Source of the DNA: Carettochelys insculpta | Lineage: Eukaryota; Chordata; Testudines; Carettochelyidae | Assembly: GCF_033958435.1 (NCBI RefSeq) | Contig: NC_134138.1 | Coordinates: 184,361,298 to 184,425,297, forward strand | Length of the DNA: 64,000 nt | Direction of reading: 5' to 3' | Shown: one piece after another, positions 1 to 10,196 of the stretch | Layout: each line of letters opens with the position of its first letter | Numbering within the stretch: the stretch's first letter is position 1 | Notes under the pieces: generated by a model | Databases searched by the model: none | What the model saw: the letters and a program-made list of their open reading frames with translations, nothing else | What the model was told of the DNA's origin: nothing | Made by a program: the position numbers and the translations under genes

Positions 1-1184
1 ATGCAGATCACACAGCATACAGATGTCACAACATGCTGCACAGGTGTCCAGGGAATATTTCACATGGCGTTAATGAAACTGACTCTACTGGGAAGTTAAC
101 TCTCTAGACTGCAAAACTTCTGCCTAATTTTCTTGTCTCGCTCTTCATTTACCATGAGTTTCCTCAGCAACAAAACCAAAAAAGGATTGCAGAAAGGATA
201 TTTCTATGTTAAAATGTACTGAATCTTTATAATTATTTTTATGTGGCCTTAGTCAAAGGGATTCATGATGCGAAAAGGCAGTCATCGTTAGAGTACAATC
301 AGGATGGTAGAAAAGCAAGATGCTCAGATTCTACAGAGACGGAGGCCATGTAAGCACCTAGACAGGCAGATAGATTTCACTACCGCAGATAACTATTTCT
401 GGAAGGCATTAACATCACCCCATTCACTGACTGATGTTAATCTTCATTAGCTTTCATTTCTTGCCAAGCATGCAGAATAAAAGGAAAACATCCACGGTGC
501 AGAACATTCCCACAGGATAATGGTTCCTTGTCACCAGATAAATGCTGAGGTGAAGATAAGAGTCTTGTTCCTGACCCCATTTGCTCCAGTGCAACACCCC
601 TGACTTCAGTGCAGCTTCTTCCAATTTACACCAGTGCAAATCAGGGCCGGATTTGACCTGGTGAGCATCTCCAAAACAAACGAGAGGCCTACCTTTATTT
701 TCAAATTGGAAAGATGGTTTTATTCTAATGTGATTTTAGTCTCATAGCTTTCCATTCAAATGTTCAAGAATACATAAGTAAAACAAAAGGCATGACTAGA
801 TGTCATTGCATCATAATTAAAAACTCTTCGACTTGCCTGGATCGAAATGGCTAGGAGTTTCCCCAATAAAGAACCAAACCAGCAATATTTCAACCCTTTA
901 ATAAAGAGGACTAAGAACAATACCTATGGTGATGCTGATCTGACCGCCGCTGGACCTCTCCTTTTCCTTCATATCTTCAGAACACTGCAGCCCTTGGGGA
1001 ACTCTCCCACTGAGAGTTCCATCTGTTTGACTTGAACACCAACTTGTTCAGCACTGCACAAGATACAAAGACCAAGTCCCTTCCCTAAGGAATTTACAGT
1101 CTAGGGGCCAAATCCTGCTCTCAGTGGCACTGGTGTAAATCTATATTAAGTCCTTTCGAATGAACATTTTTCTAGTGTTGAGGA
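1..1184. other. POU6F2 downstream intron, no gene seen
   Basis: No exon, RNA gene or clear mobile element is visible. Short open frames here are of chance length and have no recognisable domain. Bases about 1050-1110 resemble a widespread vertebrate LINE/SINE segment in antisense (a phrase like 'agtcccttccctaagg' followed by 'tttacagtct'). The following 'ccaaatcctgctctca' also recurs in reptile introns. Both are weak, decayed matches. Confidence 0.5.
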
Positions 1185-1560
1185 AATTCCCAATAGTCTT
1201 AAGTATCCTGAGGCCCTCTGATTGGCCAACACCCCTCTACCCCCATTTAACCCTAGTAGCTGTCTGGGCAACAACACAGACTTTGGATCTACTTCAACTC
1301 CTGATCTCTGGTCTCCAGTCCCAGCCTGACCATGACCCTTGCACCCTGACTCTAACCTGGTAGTGGCTCTTGTCTCCAACTCTGGCTTGACTCTGTCCAT
1401 GATTCCAGCCAAGTACTACCCTCGGATTGCTGGTCTCTGACCTTGGCCTGACTTTGACCCCAATGCTTGTGTGAACCTGGCTCTCCCAATACTGTCAAAC
1501 CCTGTACCATCTGGGACCAGGTGGGGTCAGCCCACCTACATCCCTGTCCCTTACACTACA
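1185..1560. mobile_element. LTR-like retroelement fragment (tentative)
   Basis: A CT-rich stretch dense in 'cctgac', 'ctctgac' and 'ctggtctc' words. It begins near 'ctctgattggcc', which has the look of a CCAAT-box promoter, and resembles the LTR sequences of turtle gypsy-type elements as I remember them. No terminal TG..CA pair, primer-binding site or polyprotein is visible. It could equally be an old simple-sequence-rich repeat. Confidence 0.3.
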
Positions 1561-1934
1561 AAAGTCCCTCCATGTAGCCTTATCTACCACAAGTTCTCTC
1601 TTTAGCTTTAAGGTTCTTCATGAGTTAACCTTGTCCTAACAGCCTTATTTATTATTATTACACAATATCAATTTATAGCTTCACTTCCTCAACAAATAGC
1701 TTTTGCCATCCACCAAATTGCATCTCACTCAAAGCCTCCACACCTTCTCCCAAGCTGCATCTTGCAAAAGGAAAAATTTCCATGGAAACAACAACAACAT
1801 CACTACTAAATAATCCTCCTTCAAATTCCTGTTTAAGATTTACCTGAGCCACCATCCCTACAAAGCTCTCATGGTTCACACTGGATAGGAAGCTGACAAG
1901 CTGAGATTTCTGTTTGATCAAACACACCCTATTC

Positions 1935-2135
1935 ATCTTAATTTACCTATTTCCTGCCTATGTGTTTGTTAGTCTCACCTAACTGCATCTTGACATGGCC
2001 TAAGTTGTATACACTTCAGGGCAGGGACTGTCTTTGCAAAAACATACCTTTGCAGTGCCTAGTACAATGATCCTGAGTCGTTCATTGCCCCTAAGAACAA
2101 CTATAATACAAATATGTAAAACCACCACCAACGTG
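1935..2135 (+). repeat. Old LINE 3' end (L2/L3/CR1 group)
   Basis: The phrase 'cagggcagggactgtctttg', then 'cagtgcctagtacaatg' and a final 'aatacaaatatg', follows the order of a common amniote LINE tail: '..gcagggactgtctt..', '..gcctagcacaatgg..', '..aatacaaata'. The copy is old and carries several indels. The family assignment is from memory. Confidence 0.4.
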
Positions 2136-2149
2136 CCACTTGAATGGCA

Positions 2150-3070
2150 GAAACCGTTCTCTGTTTCAGATAGAATTCTCAGTGTGCAAGGTGCTGCACA
2201 AAACACTTAGATGACCCGTGTGCCTGACCTGAAGAGCTTACGCTCCGATCAGAGAAAGAGAGAGTAGGGGAAAGGTGAAAAAACAAACAAATAAATGGAC
2301 CAGCTGCTGACTGATAACTCATAGCTATAAAATTACAGTTATCTTGGAAATATTATACACAAAGATGTACAGACAATCTCAGATTAGTCTAAAGTCCTCC
2401 TGTATGGATACATAAGGCTGTTGCGGTCCATTGGGTTTTGAAGAGGGATATGAGTAAGCAGAGGCCTTGTGAGCCAGGTGAGGAATGTTATGCCATGCAT
2501 AGCAAGCAACAGAGGGTTCGTGGATCTTGGTTGGAGAAGCAGATATGTGGCATATTGAGGCTGGAGGAGAGGTGGGGATGGAGCCAATGTGGAGAGAGAA
2601 AAGGCCAGAAAAGTAAGAAGTGCCTGAACTGAATACAGCCTTGGAGAAGAGAATTCATTGGAAGAGATGACAGGAGATTCAGAATGCAAAGTGGGATATG
2701 ATCAGGATGATGGCTATGATAATAGAAGTGACCAAGTTTTGTGTGGACGGAACAGGCACGGTTGAGCTGTTAGAAAAGACTGCAATAATTGAGAGAGAAG
2801 ACAGCAAGGGTCTCAATGAGAGTCTGAATTAATTGTCGTGATAGACAGAAAAGAATAGATGTTTGTAAGATGAAGTGGCAACGTCAGGAAATGGTTTGGT
2901 TGTGGAGGATAAGGGAGGGGGAAGTTCAAGACATATTATAGACCTGAGTAAGCAATGGGGAGGGTATGGTGTTGTCAGTGGTAACAGAATGACGAGTGGA
3001 GAAAGCTCAGGTTTTGGCCATGTTAAATTTAAGCTGACAGCTAGCCATCCAAGAGATGATGCTAGTGAGG
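2150..3070. repeat. Purine-rich ancient interspersed repeat
   Basis: A long GA-rich stretch. The start, with 'gtgctgcacaaaacactt' and 'gaagagcttacgctc', looks like the antisense of the LINE tail just upstream. The end, with 'caggttttggccatgtta' and 'catccaagagatgatg', resembles a degraded vertebrate LINE segment that I recognise but cannot name. Open frames on both strands are short and carry no domain. Confidence 0.3.
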
Positions 3071-4570
3071 TAAGATGAAGAATTGGAAAGACTGCAGCAA
3101 GTCAATAGCAGATGAGTAAATGTACAAGTTTTCAGTGCAGGGACACTGGTTGAAGCCAGATGATCGCATGAAAAATTAGCATTATTTCCAGTGATACCAT
3201 GCAATAATTAACAGGTAGCCAAACTATTAAAGGGTATTTAATAAAGTCTCTGTAAGTCGTGCATACAAATGCTGTAACTACTGTGAATTCATTTTGTAAC
3301 AGCAAATAACACACAATGCTGCAGATCAGTGGAGTCCATCTGTTGGTTTTTATACTTAACAGCTTGATGTGTGTATATATATATCTATAATGTAAATGAT
3401 ACCACGTGTGAACTGAATTTCATCAGAAACATCCAATGAGGCAGTTTATGGATCAACACAGAAGTAGTCTGCTGACTACAGCACCAGATATGAATAGGAC
3501 TAGTCATGAACATGGAGAGTTCTAACCTTTTAATGGTTTCTAATCTGTTTACTTTACACATCCTACAGTACTTTGTGCTTACATGGCGTGCACCTGATGA
3601 GCATTTTTCACAACTACTCATTCATTCCCAGCTTCCTCGGCCCTCACTCACCTTGAGATTTTCATTGTGCAGGGAGAATGTTTATTTGCCTCAACTGAAA
3701 TGACCATAAAAATATCTTAAATATGTGGCATTCCCCCCCCGCCACAACCCTTTTCCTTTATTCATGTGGTGCAAACCTGTGGCTTGTTGACAAAGGTCTC
3801 TCAAGGTAAAACCAGCCGTTACAGCTTTGTTCTCTTGTGCCAGGTTGCCCTTCTGGACTTTACATGGTTTTAGAATCATGTTTGCCCCACATTCAACAGC
3901 AATATTGGATGACAAAAGGCCTGATTCTGCTGAGTAGTGCCTCACTCCAACAGCAGCCTCAATAACATCTGTGGGAACGTAATATTACAAAACAAGCCAT
4001 GAATCAACGTGACTAACAGTGGCTGAACAGGACCCATATGCAGTACAAGGATATTTGGTGGATAATGTGATAAGTCCTCCCGAAACCCTTGCACTTGTGT
4101 GGAATTAATATTTGCTTTATAGAATAGGCCCATGCTCTACGCAGACAATCACACCTCTGGATCATCAGAGCACGACTAGAAAAGACCTACTGGATTACTA
4201 AATCAATCACCTGGAAGGTACAGAATGGATTCTGCAAGGATATGATGTGTGCTCTTAGACAAAGAGCCTATGATAGATGCTCTCAATTCCCCCACTGGAC
4301 CAACAAAGTAAATTGGAGAGTCACCCAAATTTTGAAGTGGCTCCACCCAAAAAAAGTTAAGCATATGGCTATATCAATAGGCTTTGGTGTATGTTTGCTA
4401 TCTTCACACGTAACTAATATTTTGAAATCCCATTTTGATGAGCTGGCATCTGAGCGTCTGTCTGCATTGGAACTGGAAGGTGTAATTTCCAGCTTGAATA
4501 GAATTACATGCACTAGTTCTGATCATGTTAGCACACAAAAAAACCAGAAGTGTAGCTGCAGTGACTAGTG
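3071..4570. other. Intron, no gene seen
   Basis: AT-rich intronic sequence with a short TA run near 3373 and a C9 run near 3735. Open frames up to 108 codons (4242-4568, plus) have no recognisable domain and no splice-site support. I see no terminal inverted repeats or LINE tail. Confidence 0.5.
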
Positions 4571-4940
4571 TGACAAAGTCCCTTGTCAGCCTCTGTGGGT
4601 CCCTGCGCTTCCTGGCGGATCTGTGCTGCATCAGAGACTCACAGAGGCCTCCTTTTGCCCAGGCCCTTCCAAAGGCAGGGGTCTCAGCTTAGCGAGCCAT
4701 CCTCATCAAAGGCAGGACCAGTACAGGGAGAATAATACCAGTCCCCTTGCAGGCCCGCGCCTGCTCCAGTAATGTGATCCCTCAGGGGAAGGGTGGGGGG
4801 AGTCCAGACCCACCCTCTACCCTGGACTCCAGCCCAGGGTCCCTATGGGAACAAGAGGCAACCAGCAGGACCTTTACCCCTGCCCCAAAGTAGTAGCCTC
4901 ACCCTGGGCCACTTCACCCACCACTTCCCCACAGTACCTT

Positions 4941-4979
4941 TTCGCTCTCGCTCTCGCTCTCGCTCCCGCTCCCGCTCCT
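4941..4979. repeat. (ctcgct/cccgct) hexamer repeat
   Basis: About six units of 'ctcgct' grading into 'cccgct' inside the GC-rich leader of the retroelement. On the minus strand this is a purine-rich GAGCGA tract. Confidence 0.9.
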
Positions 4980-6237
4980 CCCAAAACCTTCCCCCCTACT
5001 ACCAGATGGGGAGCATTTTATAGGGAGCACAGGGCCTATCTGACCAATGAAGGTCTGGGCCTAGACAGGGAACAGAAACGCTCTGTCCTCCAGGCTGTGG
5101 GGATCCCACCTGGGGAGCCCTGCAGTTGGGAGGTGAGTACTGGGGGACAGGCAGCCTTTGGCTGCTTCAGCCCCCGCTGGGGCTGTCTTTTGGCCCCTTT
5201 CTTGGGCCAGCTTCCCTTTCCCTGCCTTGGGCAGGTTGCTTCTTTCCTCCCCCCACTCCACCCTTCCTGGCTAGTTTCCCTCTGGAGCTGCTGGGTGGGT
5301 GGTCTGGGGGGGACTCTTGCTGCCCTGCCTCTTGGCAGGGAAGGGGGTACCCTTCCCCCGCTTTTTTCCATCTTCTGAGGGGGGAATTTTCTGGGCCTCC
5401 ATTTGGGCCCACTCTTTCCATCTACTGGCTGCTGCATCCTCGCTGCTTCGGAGGAGGTAAGGGGCTTTTCTTGGGCAGTGGCTGGTTTTTATCCTCCACA
5501 GCTTGCTGTGGAGTGGCTGAGGGGGGGTGAGTTTAGGTGGGGTCCCACTCCACCAGGGCTCCACAGGGGTGGCTGCATAGTTGGGGGTGGGGTGTTAAGG
5601 TGTGGTCCCTGCCCCACCCCTGCAGCCACTGCCTCCTTTGCCCCCCCCCCCCACACCCAGCTGCTGCTGGGACCCTCTCCATCTGGGCCCCACCCTAACC
5701 ATCTGCCCCTTCCTCCTTCCTCTGTTTCTGTGAGGCTGCAGCAGCTGCTGTGGGCCCACCCCTCAGGCACCTGTGGGCACATCCCTCCCTTTATACCTCC
5801 TGCCGCCCACCTTTCTGGTTGGCTCTGCCACCCCCTTTCTTCCCCCTCTTCTCCCTCCCCTTTGTGCCCGCGAATCCCCCTTCTTTTGTTAGGTGCCTGA
5901 GCCCCTTCCCCTTCCTTGCACTCACCTCCCCACACACACATCTTGAATTCCCCCCACATCCCAGTGCAGAAACAGGAGCCATCTTATCATCTTGTGTTGG
6001 GAGTTGTGGCCTTTTTGTGTTCCCTTTCCTTTGTTTTTCTTACCCTCCTGCCCCACCCCGGCCGGTCCAGGTCCTCAGCCTGGCTGGTAGGGGAGGGGCA
6101 GCCATTTCCATTTTTTCATTTTCTCTTTCTTTTTCCCCTCTCCCCTCCCCCGCTAGTTAAAGGCCCCACTCCCATTTTTTCATGAATCCTTATACCTTAT
6201 AAAATGGCCTCCCCACCCACTGGGGGGTTGTCCATAG

Positions 6238-6950
6238 ATGCCCTCCTCCCCCTCCACTGTCACTCCTTCCACCTCTGCAGCAGCGGCCAACTCGTCCAGG
6301 GCTGCCGGGAACACTGTGACAGTTGAGGACGCAGGCATGGGCTCCAGGGCTCCTGCTGCCCCCGCCGTGGCATCCTCCTCCTGTGACCCCGCCCCAATCC
6401 ACCCCCCCAAAAGGGCAGGAAGGGCCAGGGGACCAAAAAGGGCAAGAGCCCTGCCCGGAAGGCCAAACCTTTCGTTTCTGGGCCCTCCGCCCCAGCTGCC
6501 GATGCACCTGCTGCAGCCCATCTTTCCCTTCCCCCTGCTCCCACCACTGATCCTGGTGGCTCAGATCCCCTGGCCCCCAGGTCGTATGCCGAGGTGGCGG
6601 TGGCTGCCTTGCACCCTGCTCCTTCTGCCTCCACTCGCAATACCATCCCCGATGGTCGCGGCCCCTTCTTCGCCCTCACCAGGAGGCACGGAGTCCGCGG
6701 CCTCATGGTGTTGGCCTTGCCCCACATGGAGACCTACGTGCGGGCGTTGGCGCGGGTGGTGGGGCCTGCGGCCGTGGTGGCAGCCTCTCGAATGTTTGGG
6801 AAGATCGTCTTCGTCCTGCTGTTGGAGGCCGCCGTGCAGGAGGCGGTGGAGAGGGGCTTGGCGGTCGGGGGCATCTGTGTGCCCCTGGAGCCACTTCAGG
6901 AGCTGGGCGTGCGGGTGGTTTTCTCCTCTGTCCCTCCCTTCCTTCCCAGT
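6238..6950 (+). pseudogene. Broken LINE ORF1-like protein (RNA-binding type)
   Basis: The protein opens with an Ala/Ser/Thr-rich head starting at ATG 6238. It is followed by a basic patch (KGRKGQGTKKGKSPARKAK), a linker containing PRSYAEVAVAAL, and a folded-looking part with GVRGLMVLALPHMETYVRAL, VVGPAAVVAASRMFGKIVF and ELGVRVVFSSVPPFLP. From memory, this pattern (a 'SYAEV' linker, then an RRM-like domain with 'GVRVVFSNVPPF') is that of ORF1 of Tx1-clade LINEs, a nucleic-acid chaperone acting in the retrotransposon RNP. The head reads in frame 1 and the rest in frame 3. The second frame has a stop at 6384, so the switch must occur at or just before the C7 run at 6402-6408. The expected continuation and CCHC zinc knuckles after VPPFLP are absent. 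No start other than 6238 fits better. Function is certainly lost. Family confidence is moderate. Confidence 0.55.
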
Positions 6951-6955
6951 TTCCA

Positions 6956-7659
6956 CTCAGCATACTGTCCTTCTAGAAGGCTCCGGAAGCTTCCAAGTAA
7001 GGGTCTACCACCGGATTTACCACACTAGCCACAGCAAGTACTAGCCCATCTGATACCCTAAACATGCCAGAGGGTGGCTATCGTTTACTTTTCAGGGTAG
7101 ACACACCCAAACAAGTAGAATGGTCTAACTCATCCATGTGTATGTCGGGGGGGCTTTAACATAACAATCAACTGAGTTCAGGACCTAGGGAATAGTGTAA
7201 TGTGTAGCTGGTAAACATTTTGGATTTTCTGTTCCCTTCTGCACTAAGGAAAGGGCAGTGGACAGCAATGAAGTGCAGCTGTGCCCATTTTAAAGTGTTA
7301 GATGCTACTGAAAATTGGAGCTGCACCAGGCTTGAAAGTGATTGCTGAAAAAGACAAGTTGCAGAGCAACTGGATGCTGCTATTAATTTCTTTGCATGTG
7401 CAGCTTGAGGAAGAAAGTGGTAGTTTGACCACCTGTAGCTAAAGTGCTAGGTATTTAATGTTGTGTATCTCTCCAAAGATAGATTTTATTTTTAAGTGCT
7501 AGTTTGCAGAGAGAAAATTAAAGAAAAGATGTCACTCCCCCTTCCTACCCTAATCTTCCTGTCTCTGGAATGCTCCATCGCTAAAAATATTACTACCATC
7601 CATGACCTTTTCATATCTCACTTCTCCAGTTCCTGGCTTTCATGGAGACCTGCTTCCTT
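6956..7659. other. Intron, no gene seen
   Basis: Ordinary AT-rich intronic sequence resumes at about 6956 after the GC-rich retroelement. No splice-supported exon, tail or inverted repeat is seen. Confidence 0.5.
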
Positions 7660-8180
7660 TTGTCTGATCCTGCTTTTCAGCTGGCATTTTCTTCTCTCAC
7701 GCTCTGTGACCTAGTTCACTTTATAGTAGACTTTCCTCTTGTTCCTGCTTTTTCAAACCTCTTCCTCCCACTTCTTCTTTTCTTCTGAACAGCACTGAAT
7801 GGACTTTTCCCTCCTCTTCCCCTTCATGTTGCTATCAGCCACCATCCATCAAACTCTGCCCCCACCCATCTTCCTGATTTTGATTCATGAATCTCTCTGT
7901 CTTCCACTCCTCACAGTGTCCCACGCTCGCTTCAGTGACTTCAGCTTCCATGTTGGTGACCCAAAATCTGACTTCAAACTGGTGAAGTTCCTTTCCTCTC
8001 CAAGACCTGCAGCCCTGCTTCAACTCTCTGACTTGCCAAAAGAGTCATCCACTTGAGTTGGTCTTTGTCAAGCATCACCTCTCTGATCTTTCCGTTGCCA
8101 AGTTTCCCTGCTCTGACCCACACCTGGTCTACACCTTTGTTCTAGCCATTCCATGGTATCAGTAATCTAACATGCTTTTT
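7660..8180 (+). pseudogene. Decayed LINE endonuclease fragment (L2-like)
   Basis: Conceptual reading on the plus strand gives FSDFSFHVGDPKSDF, then KFLSSPRPAALLQLSD, then (after a frame change near 8050) LELVFVKHHLSDLSVAKF and CSDPHLVYTF. The order matches the C-terminal half of the apurinic-type endonuclease domain of L2/CR1-group LINEs: a 'GDFNIHVGD' acidic motif, 'FL.LLSS..L.QH', 'LDLVFT....SDLSV', and a final 'SDHHLVSF'. The catalytic Asp and His region is recognisable, but several residues and the frame are lost. No reverse transcriptase follows. The surroundings (7510-8330) are CT-rich and may belong to the same copy. Confidence 0.5.
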
Positions 8181-8439
8181 TCTGTTTTCTTCTCTCTGTT
8201 CCCTTTTTTCCTTCCATATAGCTGTTGATTCTTTCCAGGTTTACCTCTCCTGTACCCGTACCTCTTTCCATCTATCTGCTCACACAAGATCTGCCCTGCC
8301 AATCCCCAGCAACTTCATCTAAATGACTAATGGAAAGCTTGGTTTGAGTTGAGAAACTTCAGCTTCACCATAGTCATAAGCAACCTTTGCTTAGTATTCC
8401 TAACATTGGCACCCCTGAATACTCAATGGTGGATAACTC

Positions 8440-8662
8440 TACCTTAAAAAAAAAACAAAATAAAAGTCATGTAGCAGTTTAAAGACTAACAAAATGATTT
8501 ATTAGGTGATGAGCTTTCGTGGGACAAACCCACTTCCTCACATCTGAAGAAGTGGGTCTGTCCCACAAAAGCTCATCACCTAATAAATCATTTTGTTAGT
8601 CTTTAAATTGTTACATGACTGCTGATTTGTTTTGTTAGAATACAGATTAACCTGGCTGCCTC
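8440..8662. mobile_element. Penelope-like repeat, head-to-head palindrome
   Basis: Two arms face each other. The left arm, about 8465-8530, contains 'tttattaggtgatgagcttt'. The right arm, about 8548-8612, contains 'aaagctcatcacctaataaa'. Together they make a hairpin of roughly 65 bp per arm. The right arm continues to 'atacagattaacctggctgc', the usual outer end of this family. I assign it to Penelope-like elements (PLEs) because the arm carries a hammerhead-like order: CTGAAGA, stem 'gtggg..cccac', then AAAA/GAAA. The plus-strand arm has degenerate core bases. The minus-strand arm keeps GAAA but has lost CTGATGA. Confidence 0.6.
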
Positions 8663-9803
8663 ACGGTCACTATTGTACATTGAAAAGAACAGCTGGGGTA
8701 GAGAAAGGGAATACAGACTGAATCATATCACAGCATTTGAATGTTTCTCCATAGCACTGGGAAAATTTACCCTGTTCTCAACATACACTAGGTACTTCAG
8801 GTTTGAGAAAGGAGACTTATAACTTTAACATGAAGTTCAAATGTAGGATGAAGACCAGTTACAGAAAGGGGATTTGCACATTAATTTGCAAAATGTAACT
8901 CAACATTCATTTCGAATTTGAAATGCAATGGTTAAAGCGCAGGACTGAGAGCGAGAAAATGTGTTCTGTTCCCATAAGCTTACTGTGTGACTAGGACTTA
9001 TGTGTGTCACTACACCACACTGTGACCATTCAGAATTTCATGGACAGAGCTGGGAGAGAGTTCAGCATCCCCTAATGCAGAAGGGCAGGCTCCTACCCCT
9101 TGAGTTAAACCAGAATTACTGTAAGCAGCATGATCTATGGCCTTCATTTGAGTATTCTGATTCCATAAACTCTAAGGAGGAAGTATGCTACTATGCCAGC
9201 CATCATATCAAAGCACTCATATTTTATTATAGCTTCTGGATATAAACTTGGGTAGATGAGTGAGTTATTCTTTATTTGCTGCCCCTCAATGGTATTTGAA
9301 TGACAGAAGCTGGAGCCTGAAATCATTCAAACTCCAGAATATTTTTATCTATACAGATGTGCTCTTTATTTATATAACACAGCTCGAATGACTTGAAAGG
9401 AGAGACATTATAGAACAACATCCACTTTACATGAGACCTAAACATTCCTGGATTTTTAAATAAAAGTAAGAATTGGAGCCCTCATTAATAAACACATCAG
9501 CGAGGCCAAGGAAAGAAATACTTAATGACATTTAGTGTTCAGAAACTAGTGTGTTGCACGAGTGATCAATAGCTGCCATTCTTTGAGATGCTTGAGATTT
9601 TGTTATTACCATCAAATCAAAAGTTATCAGGTTTTTTAAAATTCTAGCAAATATGTTTGAGAAGCCTGAATAAAGGTGGCACGTGGGCAGGGATAGGGTG
9701 GTTGGCTTTCCTGAAATGATTTCAGAATTATCCTTTCAGCATGAGCACTCACACAGGAAAGTTTCATTCTGTCTTCAGTCGCAGATTTTGTTATTGGACT
9801 CTG
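8663..9803. other. Intron with one MIR-like head, no gene
   Basis: Contains the MIR-like piece listed at 8922. The rest is AT-rich intron without recognisable coding or inverted-repeat structure. Frames at 9000-9245 and 9683-9907 look random. Confidence 0.5.
8922..9000 (+). repeat. MIR-like tRNA-derived SINE head
   Basis: The stretch 'aatggttaaagcgcagga' followed by 'ttctgttccc' and 'tgtgtgactagg' resembles the tRNA-derived head of MIR: an A box like 'tggttaaagc', a B box like 'ttcgattcc', then 'tgtgtgaccttggg'. Decayed and short. Confidence 0.55.
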
Positions 9804-10196
9804 TCCCTGTGTCTAAACATGCCCCTTCCTTTCGAAAGGGGTATGTTAATGAGCGGGTTCAAAAGATGCTAATGAGGCTCTGCACTGAGCATGCAGCACC
9901 TCATTAGCATAATGGCAGCTGCGGCGATTCGAAAGTGCGGCTTTTCGAATCGTGCGCTGCCCGTGGAGACGTGACTATCTGGTGATCGGAAGAAGGGATT
10001 TCAGAAACTGGGGGGTTCCTTTCAGAAGGTCCCATATCCATGGGCAACACACGATTCGAAAAGCTGCACTTTCCAATCACCGCGGCCACAATTATACTAA
10101 TGAGGCACTGCATATTCATTGCAGCACCTCATTAGAATTTTTCAAACCCACTCATTAACATGTCCCTTTCGAAAAGAAGGAGCACATATAGACCCA
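9804..10196. mobile_element. Foldback MITE of the 'tctayay' family
   Basis: Ends are inverted copies. The left is 'gtctaaacatgccccttcct' followed by 'ttcgaaagggg'. The right, read on the minus strand, is 'gtctatatgtgctccttctt' followed by 'ttcgaaaggga'. Inner segments also pair: 'gcacctcattagcataatgg' on the left against 'taatgaggcactgca' on the right, and 'gattcgaaagtgcggctttt' against the 'acgattcgaaaagctgcac' side. The element is therefore a long imperfect hairpin with no coding capacity. The same interior words occur in the element at 63484-63921, so the two are members of one family. Flanking target duplication is not clear. Confidence 0.7.

Larger units (their letters stand above)
4571..6955 (+). 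mobile_element. GC-rich 5' part of a LINE, probably Tx1/L1-like
   Basis: This is the most GC-rich block of the window, with abrupt edges against AT-rich intron. It starts at 'tgtgacaaagtccc', a word I associate with a common turtle retroelement 5' end, runs through about 1.6 kb of CT-rich leader with a hexamer repeat (4941-4979), and then carries a broken ORF1-like frame (6238-6950). No reverse transcriptase follows, and the similarity stops near 6950. LINE copies normally lose the 5' end, so a copy with 5' leader and ORF1 but no ORF2 is unusual. It could come from premature internal priming, a deletion or recombination. An LTR element is the main alternative for the leader. Confidence 0.55.

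Noticed and set aside
5036..5959. Several overlapping frames of 130-165 codons on both strands
   Set aside because: They are Pro/Gly/Ser-rich shadows of the GC-rich, stop-poor retroelement leader.
8465..8612. Palindrome as a CRISPR-like repeat or a bacterial terminator
   Set aside because: It is one copy of a dispersed foldback retroelement in a vertebrate intron. The same arms recur at 22534.
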